39,289 nucleotides of DNA from Roseobacter sp. (lineage in GTDB: Bacteria > Pseudomonadota > Alphaproteobacteria > Rhodobacterales > Rhodobacteraceae), in NCBI GenBank assembly GCA_011050655.1, contig DRFG01000270.1:1-39289 (forward strand), in the 5' to 3' direction. This document shows positions 7,517 to 15,387 of the stretch, in pieces. The notes under the pieces were generated by a model that ran no database searches, was not told the origin of the DNA, and saw only the letters and a list, made by a program, of their open reading frames with translations. A program made the translations under genes and the position numbers. Position 1 is the stretch's first letter. Every line of letters begins with the position of its first letter.

Positions 7517-9316
7517 ATGAAATATACCTTGAAACAGACATTGTTGTGTACTGTCGCACTTGTCCCGACGTTGGCATTCGCTCAGGCGGATGACAGTTTC
7601 GCCCTTAGCCCGATTTTGGTCTACGGGGGTCTTTTGCCCACCACGCTGGCTGCAACCGGTGCGACGATCGAAGTGGTAGATGCAGAGGATTTGAAGAAAT
7701 CCGGGCCCGGTGTCGCTGATGCATTGGCGCGCCTGCCAGGTGTGTCGCTTAGCGCAAATGGTGGACTGGGAAACCGGTCGACGCTGCGCGTGCGCGGATT
7801 GGGTAGCGCATATATCGGCGTCCGTGTCGACGGGATCGAAGTCACTGATCCTTCAAGTACGCAATCAAGCTTTAACTTCGGCACCCTGACTGCCGGGGCC
7901 GTGAACCGAGTCACGCTGATCAAAGGGACACAGACCGCGATTTATGGGTCCGATGCAATCGCCGGGGTCGTTGATGTCGAAACATGGCGCCCGGTTGCCG
8001 AAGGAGCGTCAGGCCGCACCACTTTGGAATACGGCAGTTTCAACACGCGCACGGCAACCAGCAGCGTGGGTTTCATGGACGAACGGGTTGAATTGGCATT
8101 CACCCTGAGCCGGGTCCAAACCGACGGTTTTTCGGCCCGAAGCTCGGACAGTGAAAACGATGGTTTCAAGCAAAACTCTGCCAACCTGTATGCCGCCTAT
8201 CAGGTGAACGATGCATTGAAGGTGGGTGTCGCGGGGCTTTGGTCTGACGGTACTGTCGAATTTGACCGCTCTACAACAGACAGTTCAGGTGTATCAGACG
8301 AAACCCGTACAGGCCTGCGTGCCTTCGCCGAATACACCCAAGGCGCTTGGTTGCATGAATTTTCGGTCTCGAAATTCCGTACTGATCGCTATGACGCCCA
8401 AGGCTTCACCAAAAGCTTCATCGGTGAACGCCTAAAAGCAGCTTATCTCGGCCGGGTCGAACTTTCCCCTGCGACAACTTTGGCATTTGGTCTGGACTGG
8501 ACGAAAGAGCGCGCGTCGCTTGACGGTACTGAATACGAGGCATCCAACAAGGCAGCCTTTGCAGAGGCTCAGTTCACGCTTCGTGAGGATTTGGAGCTTT
8601 CCACCACACTTCGATACGATGATTACACCGATTTCAAAGGTCAGTTTTCAGGCCGTGCCGCGTTGGCATGGCACACGTCGCAAGCAACGACTGTACGGGC
8701 ATCAATTGGAACCGGCTACCGCGCGCCTTCGCTCTATGAACGGTTCGGCCCCTATGCTGGCGGAAATCTTGCACCTGAAACCAGCACCAGCCTTGATCTC
8801 GGCGTCGAACACCGAATTGGCGAAGTGGCGACCCTGCGTGCCACTGCCTTTTATACGGAAATCACCGACTTGATTGACTTTGATTTCGGCACTTTTGCCT
8901 ATGCCCAAGTACCCGGCAAAACCGTCACCAAAGGTGTGGAACTGTCGGGCGATTATCGCGTTTCCGACCGTATAACAGTCAATGGAAATTACACATATAC
9001 CTTTGGGGAAAACGCCAATGCTCGTTTGACACGGGTCCCTACTCACGAACTGATAGTCGGTGCAGACTTTGATGTGACGGACCGGTTTACCACTGGCCTA
9101 CAGGTCACCCATGTCGCTGGCGTCGTAGACGGGTTTGGCACAGCAACGCCGCTTGATGATTATACTGTCGTTGACCTTACCGCGCGCTATGACATCACAG
9201 ACCGTGCCAATGCATATGTGACCGTACGCAATCTCACGAACGAGAAATACGAAACGGTCCAAGGGTATAACACCTCGGAGAGGGCGTTCTATGTCGGGGT
9301 TCAGGCTGATTTCTAA
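7517..9316 (+). CDS. btuB: BtuB-like TonB-dependent outer-membrane cobalamin receptor
   Basis: A 599-residue TonB-dependent receptor. A Sec signal peptide ends near AFAQADD (cleavage after residue 22), then a TonB-box-like stretch LSPILVYGG, a plug domain with VADALARLPGVSLSANGG, STLRVRGLG and GSDAIAGVVDV, and a long beta-barrel of alternating aromatic strands ending in the terminal phenylalanine (YVGVQADF). The ATG at 7517 has GGAAG five bases upstream, and the 26-residue signal peptide supports it over the TTG at 7505. The upstream cobalamin riboswitch and the following corrinoid-binding and cob genes identify the substrate as cobalamin or a related corrinoid. The next gene overlaps its 3' end by 26 bases. 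Confidence 0.92.
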   Translation: MKYTLKQTLLCTVALVPTLAFAQADDSFALSPILVYGGLLPTTLAATGATIEVVDAEDLKKSGPGVADALARLPGVSLSANGGLGNRSTLRVRGLGSAYIGVRVDGIEVTDPSSTQSSFNFGTLTAGAVNRVTLIKGTQTAIYGSDAIAGVVDVETWRPVAEGASGRTTLEYGSFNTRTATSSVGFMDERVELAFTLSRVQTDGFSARSSDSENDGFKQNSANLYAAYQVNDALKVGVAGLWSDGTVEFDRSTTDSSGVSDETRTGLRAFAEYTQGAWLHEFSVSKFRTDRYDAQGFTKSFIGERLKAAYLGRVELSPATTLAFGLDWTKERASLDGTEYEASNKAAFAEAQFTLREDLELSTTLRYDDYTDFKGQFSGRAALAWHTSQATTVRASIGTGYRAPSLYERFGPYAGGNLAPETSTSLDLGVEHRIGEVATLRATAFYTEITDLIDFDFGTFAYAQVPGKTVTKGVELSGDYRVSDRITVNGNYTYTFGENANARLTRVPTHELIVGADFDVTDRFTTGLQVTHVAGVVDGFGTATPLDDYTVVDLTARYDITDRANAYVTVRNLTNEKYETVQGYNTSERAFYVGVQADF

Positions 9317-10154
9317 TCTGCCTTGCCGCACTGCTTTGGCGGGGTGTCTGATGGTGGCTGCAATGTCAGCCCACGCTTCTGACGCTCCGCGAGTGGTATC
9401 AATGAATCTGTGCACGGATCAGCTTGTCATGTTGCTGGCTGATCCGGCTCAAATCGTGTCGCTGAGCCGACTGGCGACTGATGCAAGGTCTTCGTCACTG
9501 GCAGACCAAGCCAAAAGCTATCCGCAAAACGCGGGCCATGCCGAAGAGATTTTTCTTTCCGCGCCAGATGTCGTGGTTGCCGGGCAATACAGCGACAAGG
9601 CCACGCTAGATATGTTGCGGGCAATGGGCGTACGGATTGAACAATTCCCGCTGACCTCAAAACTTGATCAAATCCCTGACCAAATTAGGGATATGGGCGA
9701 ATTATTGCACCAAGCGGACAAGGCTGAACGCCTTGCCAGGAACGTCGAAAGCTTTCTTGCCGCCGCACCGGTTCTCGACAGTGATGCACCGGTCGCTGCA
9801 TTCTACTATCCGAACGGGTATTCACTGGGGGTCAATACGCTAGGCCATGACATCGTCACCACAGGGGGCTTTCAGAATTTGTCCGAAAAGCTTGGGATGC
9901 TCAGCAGTGGCCGGCTAGATCTCGAACTTTTGGTGCTCGAAGATCCCGATGTGCTGATCACCGCGGAACCTTACTCAGGTGGATCGCGGTCTGAGGAAAT
10001 CGTTTTTCACCCCGCCTTGGCTCACTATGCAAAAATGGATCGCCTGCTTTACAGTTCATCCGATTGGGTCTGCGGCACACCGATCACGCTAAGAGCCGTT
10101 CAGGAAATTACACATGCCCGCAACGCGCTTTCACAGCAGGAGAATACCAAATGA
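9291..10154 (+). CDS. BtuF-like periplasmic corrinoid-binding protein of an ABC importer
   Basis: A 287-residue class III (helical-backbone) binding protein of the BtuF/FhuD type. An N-terminal signal sequence ends near MSAHASDAPR; there is an LAGC tetrad at about 15-18, but hydrophobic residues continue after it, so ordinary signal peptidase I cleavage is more likely than lipidation. The mature start DAPRVVSMNLCTDQLVMLLA is typical of the family, and the DxxLxxxxDPDVLIT-like segment near the C-terminal lobe fits. It should deliver cobalamin or cobinamide captured by BtuB to an inner-membrane permease, yet no permease (BtuC) or ATPase (BtuD) gene is present here. The start lies 26 bases inside btuB and the stop overlaps the cobO start (ATGA). 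Confidence 0.83.
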   Translation: MSGFRLISNLPCRTALAGCLMVAAMSAHASDAPRVVSMNLCTDQLVMLLADPAQIVSLSRLATDARSSSLADQAKSYPQNAGHAEEIFLSAPDVVVAGQYSDKATLDMLRAMGVRIEQFPLTSKLDQIPDQIRDMGELLHQADKAERLARNVESFLAAAPVLDSDAPVAAFYYPNGYSLGVNTLGHDIVTTGGFQNLSEKLGMLSSGRLDLELLVLEDPDVLITAEPYSGGSRSEEIVFHPALAHYAKMDRLLYSSSDWVCGTPITLRAVQEITHARNALSQQENTK

Positions 10155-10774
10155 CCGATGATACTTCAGACGACAAGAAGCTCTATGCCGAAAAAATGGC
10201 CAAGGTTCAGGCCGCACGCAGCAAGATGATGGCCAAGAAGACGGTCAAGAAAGGCCTGATCATCGTGCATACCGGCAATGGCAAGGGCAAAAGCAGTTCT
10301 GGCTTCGGGATGATCCTGCGGTCAATCGGCCACGGGTTTCCTTGCGCCGTCGTACAATTTATCAAAGGGTCGATGTTTTCGGCGGACAGGCAGGTCTTGC
10401 AAGACCGCTTCAGTGATATCTGTCAGGTTCATGTGATGGGCGAAGGCTTTACGTGGGACACTCAGGACCGCGAGCGTGACATCGCTGCGGCCTCGCGCGC
10501 ATGGGAAAAGGCCAAGGAGCTGATCCGAGATCCGAACAACCGGATGGTTTTGCTGGACGAACTGAACATTGCGCTGCGCTATGATTACCTGAACGCCGAT
10601 GATGTGGCTGATTTTCTCTTGGCCGAGAAACCTGAGATGACCCATGTCGTTATCACTGGTCGCAATGCGCCAGAAAGGCTGATCGAAATCGCTGATCTGG
10701 TGTCAGAGATGAAAGAGATTAAGCATCCGTTTCGCAAGCAGGGGATATCTGCTCAGGCCGGGGTTGAATATTAA
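10151..10774 (+). CDS. cobO: CobO, cob(I)yrinic acid a,c-diamide adenosyltransferase
   Basis: A 207-residue CobA/CobO/BtuR-family enzyme. The Walker A loop TGNGKGKSSS is at 41-50; VQFIKGSMFSADRQVL, GEGFTWDTQDRERD, MVLLDELNIALRYDYL and VVITGRNAPERLIEIADLVSEM follow in the usual order. It transfers the adenosyl group of ATP to the cobalt of cob(I)alamin precursors, giving the coenzyme form that downstream nucleotide-loop enzymes use. The start at 10151 overlaps the previous stop by four bases; the upstream in-frame TTG at 10064 would add residues with no family resemblance. It is the last member of the tightly packed btuB-led unit; a hairpin follows. Confidence 0.95.
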   Translation: MTDDTSDDKKLYAEKMAKVQAARSKMMAKKTVKKGLIIVHTGNGKGKSSSGFGMILRSIGHGFPCAVVQFIKGSMFSADRQVLQDRFSDICQVHVMGEGFTWDTQDRERDIAAASRAWEKAKELIRDPNNRMVLLDELNIALRYDYLNADDVADFLLAEKPEMTHVVITGRNAPERLIEIADLVSEMKEIKHPFRKQGISAQAGVEY

Positions 10775-10784
10775 CACAAGATAC

Positions 10785-10808
10785 TGTGCGCCTAACTTAA
10801 GGCGCACA
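10785..10808 (+). terminator. Hairpin between cobO and cobP, possible weak terminator
   Basis: A perfect 9-bp inverted repeat, TGTGCGCCT at 10785-10793 and AGGCGCACA at 10800-10808, with a 6-nt loop, sits 11 bases after the cobO stop. It is followed by TGTTCT rather than a real T-tract, so it may only slow polymerase, stabilise the upstream message, or act as a partial terminator splitting the operon. Confidence 0.5.
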
Positions 10809-10851
10809 TGTTCTAACCGCTTGGGGGCAACGGCAAGAAAAGGTGACCGCG

Positions 10852-11361
10852 ATGCACAAAAGACTTTTGGTTACGGGCGGTGCAAAATCCGGCAAAAGCC
10901 GTTACGCTGAAGACGCGGCTAGGGCGTTTGATCTTCCTTTGGTATATATTGCGACTGCGCAACCACTGGACGGCGAAATGCAAGACCGAATCCTTGCACA
11001 TCAAGCGCAGCGCGGCCCCATTTGGCAGACCGAGGAGGAGCCGTTGGACCTCAGCGGTGCCTTGCGCCGCAGTGACGGTCAGGGTGTTCGTCTAGTCGAT
11101 TGTCTGACCTTGTGGCTGTCGAACCTGTTGATGGATGAACGCGATTGGGACCAAGAAACAGACGCGCTTTGCGGCGTATTGCTTACGCAACGGTCACCGG
11201 TGGTTCTGGTCACCAACGAAGTCGGCGGAGGCATCGTGCCTGTCTCGGCCCTAGGCCGACATTACCGCGATGCTTCAGGAGTAATGAACCAGAGGATCGC
11301 AGCGGTTGCCGATAAGGTCGTTCTCGTCACCTGTGGTCTGCCTCTCACGCTCAAGGGATAG
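10852..11361 (+). CDS. cobP: CobP/CobU, adenosylcobinamide kinase / adenosylcobinamide-phosphate guanylyltransferase
   Basis: A 169-residue bifunctional enzyme. The P-loop VTGGAKSGKSRYAE is near residues 7-20; VDCLTLWLSNLLMDE, VTNEVGGGIVP and the final LVTCGLPLTLKG are signatures of the CobU/CobP family. It phosphorylates adenosylcobinamide and then transfers GMP to give adenosylcobinamide-GDP, the CobS substrate. The ATG at 10852 is preferred over the GTG at 10843 because the GAAAAGG at 10837-10843 is correctly spaced only for the ATG. It begins a block cobP-cobT-cobS separated from cobO by a hairpin. Confidence 0.94.
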   Translation: MHKRLLVTGGAKSGKSRYAEDAARAFDLPLVYIATAQPLDGEMQDRILAHQAQRGPIWQTEEEPLDLSGALRRSDGQGVRLVDCLTLWLSNLLMDERDWDQETDALCGVLLTQRSPVVLVTNEVGGGIVPVSALGRHYRDASGVMNQRIAAVADKVVLVTCGLPLTLKG

Positions 11362-11437
11362 CAGCAGGGTTTTTGGCCTTCACAAAATTCGGACGTGTCG
11401 GTTTCCGTCATCAATCACAGCGCAAAAAGGTTTTACC

Positions 11438-12463
11438 ATGTCTCACGTCAACTTTCCCCTTACCAGTCTAGACGAGGTCGCAAGTATGGTTAAGGACCTG
11501 CCCATAGCTGACCATGAAAGCAAAGCGTCGGCGCGGGCGCGACAGGATTGCTTGACCAAGCCTGCCGGCTCTTTGGGTCGCCTCGAAGATCTAGCGGTGT
11601 TCTTTGCCGGGTGGCAGACGCTAGAAGTGCCTCAAATCAAGCATGCCCAAGCGGTCGTGTTCGCTGGAAACCATGGTATCTGCGCGCAAAACGTGAACCC
11701 GTTTCCACAAGAGGTTACCGCCCAAATGGTTGCGAACTTCAAGGCCGGAGGCGCGGCGATCAACCAGTTATGCCAAGTGAACGGAGCGGATTTGTCGGTC
11801 GTCGATCTGGACTTGGACAAGCCGACAGCGGATTTCACTTTGGCCCCGGCGATGACCGCAGCAGAATGTCTAGCGGCGTTGAATGCCGGTGCCGCCGCTG
11901 TGTCGCCAAACGCGAGCGTATTGATTCTGGGCGAAATGGGGATCGGCAATTCAACCGTGGGGGCTGCCCTTGCGACGGCGGCTTTCGGCGGCGAAGCGGC
12001 AGATTGGGTCGGTCGGGGAACCGGGTCGGATGACGCTGGCGTGCAGCGTAAAGTCGATGCAATCAACCGTGCGATATCGCGCCACCGCGCCACCATCGGC
12101 GACGGGTGCGCGGTATTGGCGGCCCTTGGTGGGCGCGAGCAGGCAGCGATTTGCGGGGCGGTGCTGGCTGCACGCTTATCGCGTATTCCGGTGATCCTGG
12201 ACGGGTTCATCTGCACGGCGTCCGTCGCACCATTGTATATGTTGGACCCTGCCAGCCTTGACCACTGCCTTGTCGGCCATCTGAGCGCCGAGTCCGGTCA
12301 TAAACGTTTGCTTGACGCTATGGACAAGACCGCAATTCTTGATTTCGATATGCGATTGGGCGAAGGATCAGGGGCCGCACTTGCCCTTGGCATCGTGCGC
12401 TCGGCCCTGGCGTGCCATGCAGGGATGGCAACCTTCGCGCAAGCCGGGGTAGCAGAGGGGTGA
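11438..12463 (+). CDS. cobT: CobT (CobU in Pseudomonas nomenclature), nicotinate-nucleotide--dimethylbenzimidazole phosphoribosyltransferase
   Basis: A 341-residue enzyme matching CobT throughout: LTKPAGSLGRLEDLA at 39-53, VVFAGNHGICAQNV at 73-86, GEMGIGNSTVGAAL at 165-178, GRGTGSDDAG at 192-201 and HLSAESGHKRLL then LDFDMRLGEGSGAALAL, where Glu309 corresponds to the known catalytic glutamate. It activates the lower ligand base by making alpha-ribazole 5'-phosphate. The ATG at 11438 has AAAAAGG seven bases upstream; an in-frame upstream start at 11306 overlaps cobP and lacks family resemblance. Its stop overlaps the cobS start by one base (TGATG). Confidence 0.95.
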   Translation: MSHVNFPLTSLDEVASMVKDLPIADHESKASARARQDCLTKPAGSLGRLEDLAVFFAGWQTLEVPQIKHAQAVVFAGNHGICAQNVNPFPQEVTAQMVANFKAGGAAINQLCQVNGADLSVVDLDLDKPTADFTLAPAMTAAECLAALNAGAAAVSPNASVLILGEMGIGNSTVGAALATAAFGGEAADWVGRGTGSDDAGVQRKVDAINRAISRHRATIGDGCAVLAALGGREQAAICGAVLAARLSRIPVILDGFICTASVAPLYMLDPASLDHCLVGHLSAESGHKRLLDAMDKTAILDFDMRLGEGSGAALALGIVRSALACHAGMATFAQAGVAEG

Positions 12464-13212
12464 TGTTGCGTACACGTCTCGCCGAAGCCCGGCTGGCGAT
12501 ACTGCTGCTCAGCCGAATACCTGTCGGGCGCATTGTTGATCCGGTCCCTACCATCGGGGCATCGGCATGGGCCTGGCCGCTGGTCGGTGCAGTAATTGCA
12601 GCCCCTTCTGCACTGGTTTACCTGTTTTTTCATATGGCTGGGTTAGGTGCGCAGGCCGCAGCATTGGGCATGATCACCACTATGGCTTTGCTATCAGGGG
12701 CGATGCACGAAGATGGGTTGGCCGATATGGTCGACGGGTTTGGCGGCGGGCGTGATACACGCCGAAAGCTCGAAATCATGCGCGATAGCCGGATCGGCAG
12801 CTATGGTGTTTTAGCGCTTATTCTTGCGGTGGCGTTTCACATGTCCCTCGTAGCAAGGCTTGCGGACCCATCCCGGGTGATCCCTGTTGTCATCGGCATT
12901 TCCATGGCCAGCCGCAGCGTCTTGCCGCTGTGGCTGCGGGTGATGCCAGCGGCTCGACATGACGGTTTGGGTCAGTCTGCGGCACAGGTACCACGCATGG
13001 CGGTCATCATTTCATTGTTATTGGGCCTGCTCGGGCTGCTCTCGTTGGGCTTCATTTCCGCCCTTTGGGTGGCGGGGGTGATGCTTTTGTGTACCGCACT
13101 GGTCGCCTGGCTGGCCAAGTCCCAAATAGGCGGCCAGACAGGCGACGTCATCGGCGCAATGCAAAAGCTGTCCGAACTGACCGGCTGGGCGCTGGTAATC
13201 GCCTTTCAATAG
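12463..13212 (+). CDS. cobS: CobS (CobV), adenosylcobinamide-GDP ribazoletransferase
   Basis: A 250-residue multi-spanning membrane protein (VMLRTRLAEARLAILLLSR at its N-terminus is typical, then LSRIPVG). The hallmark cytoplasmic motif is HEDGLADMVDGFGGGRD near residues 83-100, with the metal-binding acidic residues, followed by KLEIMRDSRIGSYGVLAL. It joins adenosylcobinamide-GDP with alpha-ribazole (phosphate), the last step of nucleotide-loop assembly. The ATG at 12463 is one base into the cobT stop (TGATG coupling); a GTG one codon earlier is also in frame. Last cobalamin gene of the run. Confidence 0.94.
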   Translation: MLRTRLAEARLAILLLSRIPVGRIVDPVPTIGASAWAWPLVGAVIAAPSALVYLFFHMAGLGAQAAALGMITTMALLSGAMHEDGLADMVDGFGGGRDTRRKLEIMRDSRIGSYGVLALILAVAFHMSLVARLADPSRVIPVVIGISMASRSVLPLWLRVMPAARHDGLGQSAAQVPRMAVIISLLLGLLGLLSLGFISALWVAGVMLLCTALVAWLAKSQIGGQTGDVIGAMQKLSELTGWALVIAFQ

Positions 13213-13280
13213 CGGCCTGTGGCAGAGCACCCGCGATCTGACATCTTTTCAACGGGCGTCGCCAATGCGACAAGGGCGGC

Positions 13281-14708
13281 ATGTCGAAAAAGACCCTGAA
13301 CAAAGCGAACCTTGCAAACCTCGGTGCAGACCGGTTGGCCGATCTGCTGATTGAGGTCAGCGCTGGCAGTGCTGACATGAAACGACGGCTCAGGCTGGAG
13401 CTTAGCCACAATCTTGGTCCAGCCGAACTTTCCGCAGACATACGCAAGCGGCTGGTGTCGATCCGACGTTCAAAGACTTATGTGGGATGGCGTAGGCGCA
13501 AGGCGCTGATCAAGGATCTGAGCACGCAAGCCGACATGATCATTGGCAAGATAGCGCCGGCCGCTCCGACCGAGGCATTCGAATTGCTTTGGCAGTTTCT
13601 TGAATTGGCCCCCTCTGTCTATAATCGTGTTGACGACAGCAAGGGGGATGTGGGCCAGGTCTTTCGCGACGCCATTTCCCACATGGGCGAGATCGCAGCA
13701 CGAGCAGAGTCGGAGCCTGAGGCGCTGGCCGTGCGGATATGGGACGCGGTTCGAGGCAACGAACACGGCGAGTTTGACGGCATTATCGGGTATCTTGGTC
13801 CGGCTATGGGCGACGCTGGAATTGAACATCTCAAGCGTCTAATCTTGATCTTCGAACAAGCGCCGCTGGAAGCGGAAGGCGATCATGCGGCGCTTCGGTT
13901 CTTGCGCGATCTGCGCGGTCGTAATGGGAACTACGCTGCTGAACAGAAAACCAGAATGATCAGGATGTGGCGGCAAGAACTGGCTGTCGCGCAAGGCGAT
14001 GCCTCTGCCTACATCGCGCAATACTCCGCCAAGGATCTGAAGCGCCCGCACATCGCAGCCGAAGTAGCCGCTTTGCGGTTAGAGCAGGGACAACCCGAAC
14101 AAGCCCTTGCTGTTCTTGCCGATGCGATGCCGGAACAACACGCCTCGGACCGTGAGGGGTGGGACCTTATTTACGTCGAGGCTCTGATAGCGTCAGGGCG
14201 TCTTGAAGACGCGCAGAAGCATCGTTGGGAAGGTTTTCTAACCACATTGAACCCAGGTATGTTGCGCGCTTATCTGAGGGTGTTACCCGATTTTGACGAT
14301 ATGGAATTTGAAGAGGCGGCCAAGGCCCATGCGTCGAGCTTTGGTGATGTAGCCGCAGCGCTGGGGTTTTTCCTTGCATGGCCGGCCCTTGGACATGCTG
14401 CGCGCCTGATCGAGCAGCGAACAAATGAGATTGACGGAAAACTTTATCACCTGCTTGGGCCAGCAGCCGAAGCCTTGCGCACCCGATATCCGCTTGCGGC
14501 AACGTTGCTTTGGCGTGCGATGGTAACTGAAACGCTCCGCAAGAGCCGTAAGGATCAGTATGGTCAGGCTGCTGACTATCTGATGGATTGTGTGGCCGCT
14601 GACCTTGAGATCAGCGACTATGGCACCTTTCAATCGCATGGCGGCTTTGTCGATGATTTGCGCAAGCGGCACGTCCAAAAGTCAGCGTTCTGGACGCGAG
14701 TAGCTTAG
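13281..14708 (+). CDS. Conserved hypothetical protein, resembles the DUF6880 family
   Basis: A 475-residue soluble, almost entirely helical protein with no signal peptide or membrane segment. The start MSKKTLNKANLANLGADRL followed by a paired-residue stretch GSADMKRRLRLELSHNLGP is a pattern I associate with DUF6880 proteins of Rhodobacteraceae. The middle (about 255-350) has alternating helix pairs rich in Ala/Leu/Glu, such as EVAALRLEQGQPEQALAVLAD, resembling tetratricopeptide-type repeats; the C-terminus contains YPLAATLLWRAMVTETLRK and an adjacent DYLMDCVAADLE. No catalytic motif was recognised. It lies 68 bp after cobS with its own AGGGCGG ribosome-binding site, so linkage to cobalamin function is only positional. 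Function unknown. Confidence 0.75.
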   Translation: MSKKTLNKANLANLGADRLADLLIEVSAGSADMKRRLRLELSHNLGPAELSADIRKRLVSIRRSKTYVGWRRRKALIKDLSTQADMIIGKIAPAAPTEAFELLWQFLELAPSVYNRVDDSKGDVGQVFRDAISHMGEIAARAESEPEALAVRIWDAVRGNEHGEFDGIIGYLGPAMGDAGIEHLKRLILIFEQAPLEAEGDHAALRFLRDLRGRNGNYAAEQKTRMIRMWRQELAVAQGDASAYIAQYSAKDLKRPHIAAEVAALRLEQGQPEQALAVLADAMPEQHASDREGWDLIYVEALIASGRLEDAQKHRWEGFLTTLNPGMLRAYLRVLPDFDDMEFEEAAKAHASSFGDVAAALGFFLAWPALGHAARLIEQRTNEIDGKLYHLLGPAAEALRTRYPLAATLLWRAMVTETLRKSRKDQYGQAADYLMDCVAADLEISDYGTFQSHGGFVDDLRKRHVQKSAFWTRVA

Positions 14709-14819
14709 GGGTATTGGCGTCTGGGTGGCCCTGCGGGCGACGGGAAAACAACGTTGATGTAAAAAAGACGTTTTCCCTAATCCTTCAGGAACCAAAGCCC
14801 GCGCGAAACGTATGGTTGC

Positions 14820-15296
14820 ATGAACAACATAAAACGAACCGCCTCCGTATCCGTCGCAGCCCTTGGGCTAATCGCAGCCATGTCGTCAGCCAAAGCCGAG
14901 ATCATCGGCAATGTTGACGTCGACTGGCTGGGGAATGATATTGTCGTCGAGGCGCTTTCTGACCCAAAAGTCAAAGGGGTGACCTGTCATCTCGCTTATT
15001 TTGATCGCGGATTGATTGACCGGTTGCAGAAAGGAAATTGGTTCGAAGACCCTTCGAATTCTTCGATTTCCTGTCGTCAGACCGGCCCGATAGAAATTGG
15101 TGATATCGCCCGCGACGACGAAGGCGAAACGGTGTTCAGTGAACGCCGTTCGGTCATCTTCAAGACGCTTAAGGTCAAACGTATCTTTGACCAAGAGAAC
15201 AACACACTGGTCTATATCAGCCACGCGCGGGATGTCCAAAACGGGTCCGCAAAGATGTCGATGTCCACCGTCCCGCTGTATGGGGCAGACAAATAG
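14820..15296 (+). CDS. creA: CreA family protein (periplasmic, function unknown)
   Basis: A 158-residue protein with an N-terminal signal peptide cleaved near SSAKAEIIG (about residue 26). The mature part follows the CreA pattern: IGNVDVDWLGNDIVVEALSDP, KVKGVTCHLAYFDRG, DPSNSSISCRQTGPIEI with two conserved cysteines likely forming a disulfide, then RRSVIFKTLKVKRIFD and NTLVYISHARDVQNGS. Escherichia coli CreA aligns by memory along its whole length. The name comes from its position beside creBCD in enterobacteria; its own role is not established, though Cys pairs point to an exported location. It stands alone between the DUF6880-like gene and a transglycosylase gene. Confidence 0.88.
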   Translation: MNNIKRTASVSVAALGLIAAMSSAKAEIIGNVDVDWLGNDIVVEALSDPKVKGVTCHLAYFDRGLIDRLQKGNWFEDPSNSSISCRQTGPIEIGDIARDDEGETVFSERRSVIFKTLKVKRIFDQENNTLVYISHARDVQNGSAKMSMSTVPLYGADK

Positions 15297-15387
15297 GCGA
15301 AGCTTTGCCGTAGCATATGTGCCCCTTTGCCCGTGCCGCAGCATCAGGTATTCTGCATCAAAGCGGCAGCAATAAGGGCGCGGGCAG

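Noticed and set aside
9291-9345. Lipoprotein signal in the BtuF-like protein (LAGC)
   Set aside because: The hydrophobic core continues after the cysteine and a good signal peptidase I site (AHA before SDAP) follows.
14742-14777. 8-bp inverted repeat between the DUF6880-like gene and creA as a terminator
   Set aside because: The stem GGGAAAAC/GTTTTCCC has a 20-nt loop and no following T-tract.
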